A stretch of DNA of 64,000 nt. Origin: Brienomyrus brachyistius. Taxonomy: Eukaryota; Chordata; Actinopteri; Osteoglossiformes; Mormyridae. The position numbers and the translations under genes were made by a program. Under the pieces are notes generated by a model. The model was not told where the DNA came from and did no database searches. It saw only the letters and a program-made list of their open reading frames with translations. The stretch is from the NCBI RefSeq assembly GCF_023856365.1, contig NC_064551.1, positions 18,972,349 through 19,036,348 on the forward strand, in the 5' to 3' direction. This document shows positions 13,117-26,100 of the stretch, in pieces; positions within the stretch are counted from its first letter, which is position 1; each line of letters begins with the position of its first letter.

Positions 13117-14291
13117 GAATGCATGAGCTGAAGCACACGAATATAGTCATCAAGAGATTTGCCCAGCATTACAAATTTAATTTTACTGTTTAAAAAATTA
13201 ACTGAAGTACAAATTTAAGACATACATTTAAAAAGAAATGCAAAATGTAACAATCTTATCTCTCTGTTTCACTCCTCTGTTTAACTGCGGTGTTTTCCAA
13301 CATACATTTTGCTAGCCTTGCTTTTTGTGTGCGCTTAACTTACTGGATGTCATTGCATCATCTGTCAAGCCATCGCAGATTTCCCTGTGACTATTTCAAA
13401 GACTGGTGACTTCGCATTCTTTGCTGCATGCCAAGTTCTCCAATGCAATGTGCATATGTGTGTGACACGAACACACACAAACAGATTTATATATTACATT
13501 ATGTCACACTTCAGAACTACAATGAAAAAGTCAGAGAGTGACGTGTTTAATACTTGCAAGGTGTCTTTACAGGCAGTGGACCCCTCGATGGCCAGTACGA
13601 ATCACAAAAACGAATCACAGCTAATGATCAGAAGGCTACGTTTAAGAGATGGCAAAGTGTAACAATGATAGTACTTGGAAACAGAGAATTTATGGCACCA
13701 CAAAAGTTAACTTGCTGAACTCGATCGAAACCATGAAAACAGGAAGAGACACTTTTTATGGTAAAAGGTTGCAGCAAAATGGTAGACAAAGCAAAACACC
13801 ATATAAAACATTTATGCATTGTCTTGTACCATAAACATTATGATATTTCTGATTATGGTAACACCAAATAAGGACAGATGCTGTTGAACAGTAGGAATTT
13901 TGGACAATGGATTTTAAAATAATAATAAATCATCATACAGATACTGGCTTTTGCAAAATTTCTTTGACTTTAATGCACCGGTTTAATGCACCCAGGGGCC
14001 TCTGCTAAAATGGGTCTCAACAAACTTTGACTAATAGAATTTAAACCCCAGTCTCAGCTGACAACTACAACATCGTATAAAATAGAAATGGATCACATGT
14101 GGAACTACCAGTTTCTTTAATTTAGAGTGAGCCAAAAACATTTCTACTCATGAAAATGAAATCCTTAACCCATAACATATATATTGGACAAACGAATCAA
14201 TATAAAAGTCACATTAAAAGAAAAAAACCTATCTAATGAATAAAAAGTTGGAAATAGGTGTTGAAAATACCATTAACCAAGAAAACGAACA

Positions 14292-14363
14292 TTCCCTGAC
14301 CGGGAATCGAACCCGGGCCGCGGCGGTGAGAGCGCCGAATCCTAACCACTAGACCACCAGGGA
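14292..14363 (-). tRNA. tRNA-Glu (anticodon CTC)
   Basis: Read on the minus strand, this 72-nt sequence starts TCCCTGGTGGTCTAGTGG and closes with CAGGGA plus discriminator A. The A box (TGGTCTAGTGG) and B box (GGTTCGATTCC) are intact. The anticodon loop carries CTC, the Glu anticodon, inside CGCTCTCAC. Acceptor, D, anticodon and T stems all pair by eye. It is followed on the minus strand by TTTT (14285-14282), a normal Pol III stop. No intron and no encoded CCA, as expected for a nuclear eukaryotic tRNA. It appears to be a live gene, not a SINE head, because no element body follows. Confidence 0.97.
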
Positions 14364-14479
14364 AGGCGACAGCAATACTTTTGCAAAATACAGCATGTAT
14401 CATTAGAAATTTTCACTAGCAACATCGGTAAAGAAACAATAAATATACAACAAATAAACGACAAACACACGTCCGCGAT

Positions 14480-14525
<46 letters not shown>
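14480..14525. repeat. (ATA)n microsatellite
   Basis: About 15 triplets of ATA/TAA, 120 bp from the tRNA gene. A second, mirror-like (TTG/TTA)n run lies at 14990-15030. Confidence 0.95.
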
Positions 14526-14527
<2 letters not shown>

Positions 14528-14739
14528 GGCGACAGTGTATAGATATAGCGTGTGGAATGTGTAAACAATGTGTCAAGTATAATATCATATATTATAGAGA
14601 TATATTTTCACAGATGAGCGCAGTTAAGGCCCATTTTTCATAACCACTACTGCAACCGTTTGACCAGAGGGTATTTCCACAAGGCATGCGATTTGCTTAC
14701 ATTAAAAGTGCATTTCCTTCGTTTGCTCATGCCGGCCTC

Positions 14740-15520
14740 TGCGCTGCAGACAGACCGGCCGCCTTCCTACGTCACGCCGAAAGGGGCGGAGTGAGAGCGA
14801 CAGTCGGTATTGAGCTGGAGATAGAGAATGAAAGGAAGATAGAGGCAAAAAAAGCAGATAAAGAATAAACAGCTTCAGGATACAGCGCGGCAGAGGCGGC
14901 GCAGATGTTCCTGCTGTCCGCATGGTCTGTGTCGTATATGTAGTCTAACGTCTACTAGAGCTGTATAGTTGCCACGCTGTTATATTATTTGTTGTTGTTG
15001 TTATTGTTATTATTATTATTATTATTATTACTGCAGTCCCGCCTGCTAGCTATAGCGGCTAACGCGCGGCTAACAGGCTCGCTGACGCCGAGCTCGCGGA
15101 CCTCGGACCCGCCGCCCTTTGCTCGGTTGTCGCCCCATTTTGGATTCGTGCTCAGCGCTGGACCGCGATGTGAACTGGGCATGCACTCTGAAACTCGGAA
15201 AAAGGCGAGCGTCCAGGCAGGCAGCAGGGAGTGCTGCGCGATCACCAGGGGTCCGGAGACGGAGGATGAAAAGCAGCCGCCTAGGTGGGTCGTAAAGCTG
15301 CCAGCCAGCTGCTGCCCGTTTGGACCCCGTCTGAAGGCGCAGGGTCCGCCGCCCAGGCCGGTCGGAAGGGACGCATATCAGTGATGATCCTTGTTTTTGT
15401 GTGAAACTTCATAGACGTGGACACAGAGGTGAAAGGTGGCGGTCCCCTCCTCCTTTCACAGTCCGCTAATGATGGCAGGGCTATAGGGAAAGGCGTGGGT
15501 GTAACCTGCACGGAACATGT
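14740..15520 (+). promoter_or_regulatory. ncoa7: CpG-rich promoter-like block, probable ncoa7 promoter and 5'UTR
   Basis: This block is much richer in CG and in G/C than the AT-rich sequence on both sides. It contains a CRE-like CTACGTCACG with a GC box (GGGGCGGAG) close by at about 14768-14792, and a dense CpG block at 15040-15380. It is the only obvious CpG island upstream of the first ncoa7 coding exon (17153), so I infer it holds that gene's start site. The 5'UTR exon boundary was not resolved. An open frame through it (14989-15384) is repeat-derived at its start and is not taken as coding. Confidence 0.5.
14990..15030. repeat. (TTG/TTA)n microsatellite inside the CpG block
   Basis: TTG triplets grade into TTA/ATT triplets. 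Simple-sequence repeat at the edge of the CpG-rich block. Confidence 0.95.
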
Positions 15521-15781
15521 ACTGTATGTGCAGAATCAGAATACTGCAAATTAATTTCAATTCCATCGCGACGTACAAGGTAGTAAGAAATTAACTTTGT
15601 AGAGAAAAAAACAACAATGGTAAAACGATGTATGTAGGTGTTCATGCTCTAGTAGATCTGTGCTTTTTCCTCCTGTCACTCACGTTCTTGCATCGTTTAC
15701 CGTTTTCACATTTATCTGCTTCGAAAACAATGCATACATTCTCATTGTCTGACTGAGTCTAGGTCTCATTAATTTCTTATT

Positions 15782-16011
15782 ACGGGAGATTTCGACATTC
15801 ACGTGTGATCCTAGGAATAGCTTTGGCTGTGGAAGTTTTTAATTATTCTAATCCGATACAGAATGTAACTGTCCCGTCTCTTAAGGGACACAGTCTTGAT
15901 CTTGTAATTAAAGATGCACTTATTTTTGATACTGAAATCTATTATTTTGGAGCTGACCATAAAGCTGTTTCTGTGAATGTGATTTTTCATTTCAGTTTTT
16001 GTTCCATTTAA
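15782..16011 (+). mobile_element. Non-LTR retrotransposon endonuclease fragment
   Basis: ACGGGAGATTTCGACATTCA encodes GDFDIH, matching the GDFNIHV motif of the APE-type endonuclease of LINEs. After a frame disturbance the frame from 15805 reads NPIQNVTVPSLKGHSLDLVI and then GADHKAVSV, matching the conserved THxxGHxLDL and SDH motifs of the same domain. It is truncated on both sides and frameshifted, so inactive. It lies between the CpG block and ncoa7 exon 1. Confidence 0.75.
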
Positions 16012-16921
16012 ACACTGTACAAAATGTTACCCTCTGGGGTTTTAAAATAATTCCACTTGGGGCCTGTTAACTCCGCCTTTTCCTGTATTGACAAACTAAT
16101 CAATGTCAGGCAGCTGCCCCCAGCTTGTTCTTAATTCAACGGGTCCAGTGAAAACTCGTGCTTCAGTTTACAGACAAACTTTGCCTCGAAAATCTCAGGA
16201 ATACAGGCGGGAGACAATGTGCTGGAAATGAGGCCTTACTGTTCTTTTCAGGGATCACCAGTTTCACTCTGCATTGGCTTTGAAGGCAGCTCAAAGGAAA
16301 CATTGTTTGAATAGTAATCAGTAATAGGAAATTCCAGAATCATCCTTTCTTCCCTGGATTCATTTCTTAGGCTTTATATAGTTTTCAGACTTGTATGAAG
16401 ATCTGATCATGTTTTAGGTCATATTTATGCACAAATAGTGATAATTATGAAGTTTTCCCATCTCTAACCAGATTCAGTACTTGACAAACTCACTATTGGT
16501 TTCAATGCTACATTCATTCATTCTTTCATTCATTCACGCTTTAACCCAAAGTAACACTTGGAGAGAATAAATGGTCTGACAGTCCCTGGTGCTCAAGGGA
16601 CCAGCAGTAAAATCATTCTGCAGACCCTGGGGAGTCGGAAACCTCCTAATCACAGGAATAGTGTCCCATGTTCCCTTATTGACTCTTGATGATTCTTAAT
16701 CTTTCTGCTTGTGTGTCTTCATATTTTTGCTTAAAAGGATCTGCAGCTTAAGGTCCACTCTGCTTTTCCGATGCCGAAAAGCTTATTCATGCATTTTTAA
16801 TCACTCATTCACTGTGCTAATGAACTTTGAGGTACTCATACTAATACAGCTCCTCCTCCCATATTACTCTGGTCAGCTTCCTGCCAGAGAAGAGACTGCA
16901 AAGCGCTCATATTGGCCTTTA

Positions 16922-16945
16922 AGACCCCCCCCCCCCCCCCCCCCC
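16922..16945. repeat. Poly(C) tract
   Basis: About 24 C residues in the upstream region of the first ncoa7 coding exon. A possible length-miscall site. Confidence 0.9.
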
Positions 16946-17152
16946 GACAAAAGCCTGTGGCTGTCTTACCTCATGAACAAGGCTGCCAAGACATGCTGCA
17001 GGTCAGGGTGGCTCTTACTGCTGCTGCTGCCGCATTAACATTTGCATTCTGGTGTTCTTTCCTTTACCAAAGGTTTGGATTAGCAGAATCTCAAAATTGA
17101 GCTCAGGGGAACAGAATCTCTACCCAGAGGCCCGACCTGTCAATGCTGTGTG

Positions 17153-20100
17153 ATGGAGAAAGAAAGAAAGACAGGATACTTTGCCAGGTAAGTGAAGTGC
17201 TGGGTTGTATTCTGGTCACTTAGGTGACTCAGCTGCCTGTGTCAGGTTCAGCTAAAGCGAAAGCTAAAGCTCGGCCCATAGTGGGGAACACTTCGGGCGT
17301 GCCGGTCCGTTTCGGGCGTGCCGGTCCGTTTCGGGCGTGCCGGTCCACTTTGGGCACACATACACGTATTATGGGCTATAATATAAGGTACCACTTTACA
17401 ATAGGGCTCCCTTTTGCCACTTTTTAATGGTAGTAACTCACTGATAAAAATAAAACTGTGTTATAACTTTTTTAAACTTGTTTAAAATTGTTTATTAATA
17501 ATTTACAAAGTGTTACAAACTAACTAATAACCAGATTACAAACCATTCATAAACTCTTTATATGGGTAGCCTTATTGTAAAGTGGCATATAATATAATAT
17601 AATATAATATAATATAATATAATATAATATAATATATAGTGCAGTGGTTAGCACGGTCACCTCACACACTGGGTTTGAATCTCTGTCCCAGTTCCATGTG
17701 TGTGGAGTTTGCATGTTCTCCCCCTGTCAACATGGGATTTACTCCAGTGTCCCCCCCACAGTCCAGTAACATGCTGACATGCAGGTGTGCATGTGTGAGT
17801 GACTGGTGTGTGACTGTGAGAATGGGGATGGCTATTCTGGGTTGATCCCTGTCTTGCACCCATAGCTCCCAGGATAGGCTCCAGACCCCCTGCAACCCTG
17901 AGTATAAGTAGTTACATAAAATGCATGGATGAATAATATAATATATTATAATATAATGTAGCCCTGCTAACACTGCTGCCCCTGTGGCCCAGCTCCAGAT
18001 AAGCGGAGGAGAATGAATGAATGAATGAATGAAAGTTTGGGGTCTGCAGAGCCAAGTTGGAAATACTTGAGCCTCTGGGATAGCAAAGACACCTAAATGT
18101 TAAGACGGTAAGAAACCGGTGCAATTTTCCGATAGACGGGCTAGTGAAATCGTGAAAAGTGTTGTGGCCTTAGAGTGATATACTGTAAAAATAAGTGAGG
18201 GTCAGATGATGGCCAGTTGTTCAGCAGTGCCTGCGCCTCAGAGCTGTCGTACAGGCTGTGCGGAAGTGCAGTGCCCCTTCACATTCACACATTTGACATT
18301 TGTGGTTTTAGTTATTCGGAAATTGACCGTGAACATTTAAATGGGGATATTTTTGAAGCTTGCAGAAATATCGCAGTGACTCACAGACGAAACATAAGCC
18401 AGAAACAATATTGAAAATGTTTCGGATCACATAAAATCATATAATATATAACTATTAGTAATACGCGATATTTGTTAGTGTAAGTGCATTCTACGCCTTT
18501 AATATTGGCTTGGCTTGGGTACGTCATGCGTCTCTGTTTCGGCGGCCAGCCATGCTCACGTATTAGCTGTCTGTGACAGTAGAATCTCGCGTTTCTTGCA
18601 GTAATTTTTAAACTCTTCAGTGCTGTTAATTCAAAACATGGTGCTCCCAATGCGTACAGTAGTCACTTTGTACATACGGTGCATAATTAAGATGTGTTTA
18701 TGTTATCGTTCAGGCCAGCAGACTGTTATGGGCTGAGTTTAATGGTGTCTAAGTGTCATCTGCGAATGTGAAGGGGCATTACTGTACCTTATGATGAAGG
18801 AAGGAAAGAGCAGAACTGCAGAGTGCCATGTATGTAAGGTTAGTGCTGACTTCCCCTAAGTCTGAACAGTTAAGCTGATACAAAACTGATGTGTTCAGAC
18901 CTGAATTCTGTCTAAGGTTTCGTGAATAACTTAAATGTTTTATCTGCACTCCACTGTATATTTTGTACTGGAAAATTATGTGTATTTTACTCGGTTAGTT
19001 GGGATATACAGTAATATTTTAATGATTGATTTCTTTTTTATATTTAATTAGGCAAAAGATCACACAATGTTCACCTTATGAAATTTTTCTGTTAATTTTT
19101 GTGAAAGTTATTGCTGAAGACAAACAAGAATCAAAGAAGCAGACGAGTGTAAACGGCGTCGGTCCGCGATTCATTCCTGTAGCGCAGCGGCGCGGCTTTT
19201 TGTTTGAGCAGCATGACCGTTATATTCTCCTTTTCTTAGCGATGCCACTACAACACTAAATGCAAACAGTTTGCCATGTTAATTGAAATGTACTGATACA
19301 AATCTCATATAATGCTTATCAATTAATAAAAGGGAGAAATATTGGATCAGTACTGGCAGATACTCAAAATTTTAAAATCGGTATTTTGCCATAAAAATGT
19401 TATTGTGCCATCCCTGTTAAATACCCTTTATCTGCATCCTGTAGTATCTTGTGCATAATTTGTAATACATACTCAATCAGCATTGTGTGGGTTCTGCTGA
19501 GTCTCGGAATAAGTGCAGGGTGCGGAAGCAGAATGGTGCCGGAAGGGAATCGGCTAGTTAAGTGCCTGATACCTGCATGCGGATGCACGGTACGCTACGG
19601 CCTGCTCCTTTAGAACACAGGGTAGCAGCATGTGTGTCAACAGCAGTAACCGCTTCACTCTGAACACGCTCAGCCTCTCGCAGCTCTCTAACCTGCGTGA
19701 CAAGGTACACTCTCTGTTGGTGAGTGCCCTCTCCTCTGGTCACCATATACAATGAACTGAAGCATTTCCAGCTTGGTTGTGCAGACCCCAAATTAACAAT
19801 CCACTGTAAGCGTAAAGATCTTGACTCTGCCAATGGTGTTGTGATCGTCGTGGAGTCGATGGAGGCAAAAAAAAAAGTTGCGAGTGTCCTGGATAAAAAC
19901 CAAGATCCAGGCCTTTAATGAGCTCTTGGGCGCAGCCATCAGTGTGCGTCTGTCTGTTGTGTGTGGAGCTCCTGATGTCGTTGTAAGAGGACAAAGGTCC
20001 GAGCCTTTTGAGCGGTTGCGAGAGGAGTCCCGAATGAGACCTGCATTGTGAGGGAGCGTCAGTTATGGCATTACGGCCATGTGGCGCGATTCCCTGAGGG

Positions 20101-23100
20101 GGATCCAGCTTGCAGGATCCTCATTGCCGAGGACCTGAGCAGCTGGACCAGGCCGAGGGGACGCCCACGTAACACCTGGCAGATAGACGGCCATTTGCGG
20201 AAGGGGGCTGCCAACCGGGATCCCAAGGTGTTTTGTCGTGTGGTGGGTGTGGCAATGTGCTGTACTAGTGCATGCTTCTCAACCTGACCTGACGTGACCT
20301 GCAAGCACCACTCCTTTGAAAACACTGACAAACATGGAAGTGATGTGTGCTTTCTCCATGGCCCCTGGTGTATGGGTGCCTTATCGCTAAATGCCGGCCA
20401 TTCTTCTTACTGCAGGCATTCAGCTCTGTAATTCAGTTAAATTTACATTTATATATCACGATTCAAAACATGGATATCCCAAAGCACCTAACAGCGAATG
20501 ATAAAACCGTGTCATGAGCTGACATGCCATAGTTCATGGTAACACTACTGAATACAAACCAGAAGATTGACAAGAAGAAGCAGAGCTCTGTAGTTTGATA
20601 TAGGAGAAAACAAACCCTGTGAGGGTCTATGGTCAAATGATCACCTCACCTTCCCAAGCATGTTAACAATAAACAGGATGGAAAAGTGTGTGATTGTGTG
20701 CGCGCACGTGCGCGCGTGTGTATGCAGAAATTTCAAATGACAAAAACAACAAATCATGTGACTGAGTAAAGGACAGTATTTTTAGGAGATAAGGTAGAAG
20801 GAAAAAAACAAACTGAAAAGATTGTGCCAAGGTCAGCTGGGATGAGAACCATTGCAATACTGGTTTTTGTAGCTTTAGTTGCAGTACTGTTTTGTATACA
20901 AAGGAATTTTGTTTTGAGAGTAATACAATAAACTACAATAAAATATTTCAGGACACATGTTTGATGTGTGCCTCTCACTGTGAGAATATACACTAAGTGT
21001 TTCTTGCTGTGTTCCATCTCAGTCTCAGGGTGCTGCAGTCGTGCATGAAGGTTTATTTGCAGGGTCGTCTCATTCTTACAGGACTACTGGCCAGTAGCTC
21101 TGCTGTATCCATGCCATGAACTCAGTTATCGTCTGCCTCAAGATCAGGGATTGAGATGCTGATACTGGACCGACAAACGCGTCAGAACGCTGGCATGTAT
21201 GTTGGCATCAGCAGCCGTCTGTGAAGTGCACTTTATGGTCATTTTGGTTATAAATACCAAGACTGAATGGGAATCCCTCAATTATGCCGACAGACTAGGA
21301 GCCCTGCAGCTGAATTATGTAACGAAATAATTCTTTTTTTTATTATTTGTGCCAGGAATTGCAAGAATTCTTTGCATAAGAATTTCACTACATTCTGTGA
21401 TGTCAGTATACGTTCATTGTTCATTGGTTCATTTAGATAAGCAGCAACCCGTGCTTTTGTAAGTAAGCAGATTCATCCTGTATGTAACCCGAAGGAGTGG
21501 AGAGACTAGCTGTAATAGGGTGGTATTTCCTCCTGGTTGTAATTCATGCTGCTGAATCTTTGAACTGCTGCTGGGAAGATTGTTTGAGGTGCTGATTATG
21601 GCGGAAAATTATAATTGTTTGTTCTGCTCTGTATAAATGCATGCATTAATTATTCTTAACAGTTTTAAAGTTTTAACAGGTTAGGAAATTCTCATGTTTA
21701 TCATTGTCCTGAGCATTAAGGAGCATCTCTTAGACATAGAGTCAATAGGAAGTTTAACAAACTGGTCTGTCTTGAAAACTAGCCCACAGTTATAAGCTGA
21801 TTCATTGAAAATGACATGCAAGCCCTCAGAGTTAATTGCTGGTGACAAAGCATTTCAAGTGGTATAGCCCCCAGTAGCCATATTTAGCAGGATTTGGAGA
21901 CCGAGAATTTTCCTTGAAGCAATTACCAAGGTGATTATGGATGTATAGGAATTTGATGCATTTTCAGAATATTATTTATGCATCATCAGCATATGAATGA
22001 AATTTACATTTATACATTATTATCTTTCCTAGAGGCATCATGTAGAGAGAGAAATAAAGGTTCCAACTTCTGTTAGAAATCTGAAAATTTTGCTAACGGG
22101 TTCCGAGGTGAAGAACTTAAGGGCAGCTTCACTGCCTGCTCTTCATGAGACAGACAGGTAAGCGCAAGTTTGGGGTTTTCGGCTGGTTTACGCTGCCTGC
22201 AGACGTGCCGCCACGTGTGTCTGTGGTGACGTACTTTTCATCACTATGAAACATGGGACTATGTTGGGGGGGCCGCAAATGAGGGCGCATACCACTCAAA
22301 AATTTAAACTGCTTGGACAGTCAGTTGGCTGGGATTGTTCATTGGTCAGGCTCAGCGTTAGGGTTAAGGCCGGTTCAGTGATGTAAACAGGCTGGGATTG
22401 TTCATTGGTCAGGCTCAGCGTTAGGGTTAAGGCCGGTTCATACTTCTTGGCACGCGTACTAGCGGACATGAATTTGCAAAACAGAGAAATGTGCAGAAAC
22501 CTCACTGCTGTGGTTTGTGTGCAGGAAATATCAGAAAAATAATTTAGATTATTATTATTATTATTATTAATACAAATATAAATACAACATTCTGCATATG
22601 TGCAAAGTATGCGGCTTGACTTGCCAACGTCAGCAGGAGTGTAACGGTGCACATAATCATACCAGAAATATTTGCAACAGGTTTTTCGGTTTGGTACACA
22701 TGTGTACCAGACGAATGCAGCAAATGCGGAACCTTCGCATTTGTGTGTTTCCCCCGAGCAGCGTTCGGAAAGGGGCGGCTGAAGGCCGGCCAGGTGCTGC
22801 ACGGCTATTTTCCTTAATGCTGCACCTTAGTGGATATTTATTTTGTTATCGTCTCAAAAAATGCAAAGCATATTTGTCTTGCACCGTTCAAATATGAAGC
22901 TGAAAGCTGTTAATGTGAATATGTGGTGCAGGTCAGGTACAGATAATTTTCTAAATGTGCATCTTAATGGGTATTTATTATATTTTTATTTACTTGAGAG
23001 AATATTTACTTTGATTTACTCTTTAATAAATGTAGCTTTTTTATTAGAGGTTGCAGCAGTATTAACGGTGACTTTTCATTTAAGAAAGTCAGTCATTCGT

Positions 23101-26100
23101 TCAGTTGTTTAATAAGGAAAAATGAAGCAGTTTTTGTTTTGTTCCCTTTACCCCCACTGTACCGGATAATGGACCGAACCGTAATTTCAAAACCTAGATA
23201 TGTACCGAACCGTGACTTTCGTGTACCGCTACACCCCTTATATGTGGATACGCGAGTGTTGTGCTTGTACAAAGAAGCATGAACCAGCCTTTAGGGTTAA
23301 GGAATGTAGCAGAAAGTCAGGTAGGAGATTAGGTCAAAGATTGTATGTAAACACCGTTTCAGACTGAAAACAAATATGGCTGGCGTATTCAAGGAAAAGT
23401 TGGCTGAGGAAGTCTGGAAATACTGGCATTTATCTGATTCCTCGCTACTGGATTATAAAGACTCCCAGATGGCTACAAACTAAAATAAAATATGTTTGTA
23501 CTGCAACACCATGTGTATGTACTGCAACACCATGTCTATGCCCTTGTGTCAATGTTATTTAGATCTATATAGTTTTGATTTTTGATTTCATTTTTTTTGT
23601 ATGTCCAAGTTTCACATGAAATCTAGATGATTTTTCATTTCACTTCACATTTTACTCATTTTATTTCTTGAAACAGAAGCAGCTAGCTAGTACTAAAAAT
23701 ATGGGTGTCCTAACAGCTTTAATATGCATTAATAAGAAATGTTATATTTTTCTCTGATTGTAATCTTTAATGATATCATAAAATGTTTGTTGTTAGTGTA
23801 TATTAAAGCTGTAAATGTATGTTATGCTTACATGTAGGGTATACTTACATGCTGCTTATGAATGTTTTATGAATGCAGTATAAAGGCATTATGAAGCTGC
23901 AGTTAATGTAAAGCGTTTCCAAAAACTTTAATGCCAAATTGCAGATTTACTACTTCTCTTTTTTTCCTGCATTTCTGCATCACCCAGCAAAGTTTATCGC
24001 CATAAGCCCACCTCAGTAGCTCTGACTGAACTAAAAGTACCTACCCAGAGTATTAGTAGCCCTCTTGGGGCATATTGAACTCTTGCTGATATAATTCGTT
24101 GAGCTGGGGCGAATTTGAAATCGCCAAGATTTCAAAATACCTTATTATACCTTATTGTTGCAGTATCACTAAGCCCTATGCGTCTGTCCTCTACTGGTCT
24201 GGTGGAATATCACTGATCCAATCATTGATCATTGATATCAAATGTAGTATGTCTGCATGGCGACCTGTGCACAGTCTGTAACGGCGCACAGAAAAGCGTG
24301 TGAAGAAAGGGAGGTAGGAACAAGGCTCAGCGCACCAACATTAACATTGCTAGGTGATGATGTCATTATTATTTATAAAGAAGAGACCAAGTCACTCTAG
24401 TCCTTAGTACACCTGATATCTGTATGTAATGCATGAATCTTGTCCTCCAGTTAAACATTTCTGACATTTAAAGGTGTGCAATATTGGCTGGACAGTCACC
24501 GTTGTACTCAACAAAGAATGTGGTACAAAGACTTACCCTGAGAGACGTACACACAATTTTTTGTTTGTTGATACCAGTCACTCCAGTGAACATACTTCAT
24601 GTTCCTGTTGTCTGGGCAACAAAAAGAGAGCACAGAGTCATGCTGAAATGTGGAAGTGCCTACACAAGTATTCTGTGGAATCGCCTTCAGGAGGATCCGT
24701 TACAAACTAAAGAAGTGTTAGGTTAGGGCTTATATTTTATTACCTGATAAGCTTACTCAGCTTAAGTTCACACAGATTAAAATGAACCAGTTCACACCTA
24801 TGTTTTCCATTTTGCTATATAGACATGAAAATCGCACACACACATTGCGTAATATAAAGTTTTTATTATGAGCTGCCCATAATTCAAAATGATTTTTTTT
24901 ATCAGCAGTTAAAATACAGCTAATGTCACCTACCATTAGAAAGCTGTTAGTCTACTTTATTGATATAAACAAATCATTAGTGTCACGACTCGGGCATCGC
25001 AGAGCATCACCACTGACCAAGACCAGAAACATGTGAGAAAATCAAGGTCACTACGTAATAATTTTTCAAGGTGCATTACATTGTAATGCCTCGTATTTCA
25101 TACCGCAGTGTGAAAATTAAGTATTAGCTTATTACTGCTACTTCTGGTGTGACGAGCATGATTCACTCTCACCAGAGTGAGCAATGCTTATGTTCACATT
25201 CATAAGTAACAAACTCATTGGTTTGGTTCGCTGTTAAAAATATGAGCAGGCTCAACTGTTAGTCTCATTTAGCGCATTTATGCACAACATTGTTGTTACG
25301 TCTGTATGCGTGCGGGTGTGCATGTGTATCCATTTTTGAGCATGTATTCCCACACCTCCTTATCCTCTGCCTCCCTGTTCCCGATCCTTATGACTGCTTA
25401 CACCCCCGTCCCTTGACCGGGACGTAACAATTGTGCGCGAGATTTCAGACTCACATTAAGGAACCAGACATAGAAGCTCCCAGGAAACCAGGCAAATTGG
25501 TGCTGCAGATGTCTAATTTGTAAAATTTGGTTGGTAGAATTTATTTATTTATACCTTTACATTTTGTCTGCCTGTTTTCCTATGTCTGTTTGTCTTTTGG
25601 TCTCAGAATCTGAGCTGCCGAAACGTCCTAATTTCCATCCAGGGATCTGGTAAGATCCACTAGTGTGCAATAAATCACTTCAATGGAGAGTTTTTAGTAG
25701 ACAGTAAGTCCGTGAGGCTCAGTTGTAGGAAACAATGATAGCATAGGGGACAAATGTTGTCATGTTCCCTGAAGACATTCTTAAACTGCTTTTTGAAGGT
25801 GGTGAAGGAGTCTGCTGACCTGCTGTAGCTGGGCAGTGCATTCTGCCAGCGAGGGTTATGGAAGGGGTCCAGAGCCTATCCCAGAGACTGCGGGCGGAAG
25901 GCAGGGAACAGCCCAGGATGGGGCACCAGCCCAGTGCAGCGTGCGCTGACACACCATTCACTCACCCAGGCACACCTGTGGACAATTTAATGACTGCAAT
26001 TAGCCTCAGAATGTTCTTGGACTGTATGGGGGGAACTGGAATACCTGGAAGAACATGCAAACTCCATATACACAGAACCCTGGCAGAGACCTAAGCACAG

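Larger units (their letters stand above)
5472..14291. other. Intergenic between mrap2 and the tRNA gene, no protein gene seen
   Basis: Nearly 9 kb without a supported coding exon. It holds the mrap2 promoter side (5.4-6.3 kb, no strong CpG island), a candidate MITE at 6310-6563, the minisatellites at 6668 and 13051, and a fold-back element at 7161. Open frames here, such as 6081-6350, 11438-11881 and 12270-12614, show no recognisable domain. Confidence 0.55.

Noticed and set aside
14989..15384. 131-codon open frame starting with a Leu run in the CpG-rich block
   Set aside because: The start is a microsatellite, the rest has no recognisable domain, and GC-rich 5' sequence often stays open by chance.
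19558..19833. Open frame on the minus strand and coding-looking words near 19640-19720
   Set aside because: Adjacent to a degraded retrotransposon 3' end; no family recognised and frames are broken.
24474..24726. Two overlapping open frames of about 80 codons in ncoa7 intron 1
   Set aside because: No recognisable similarity, and two frames open over the same bases argues for chance.
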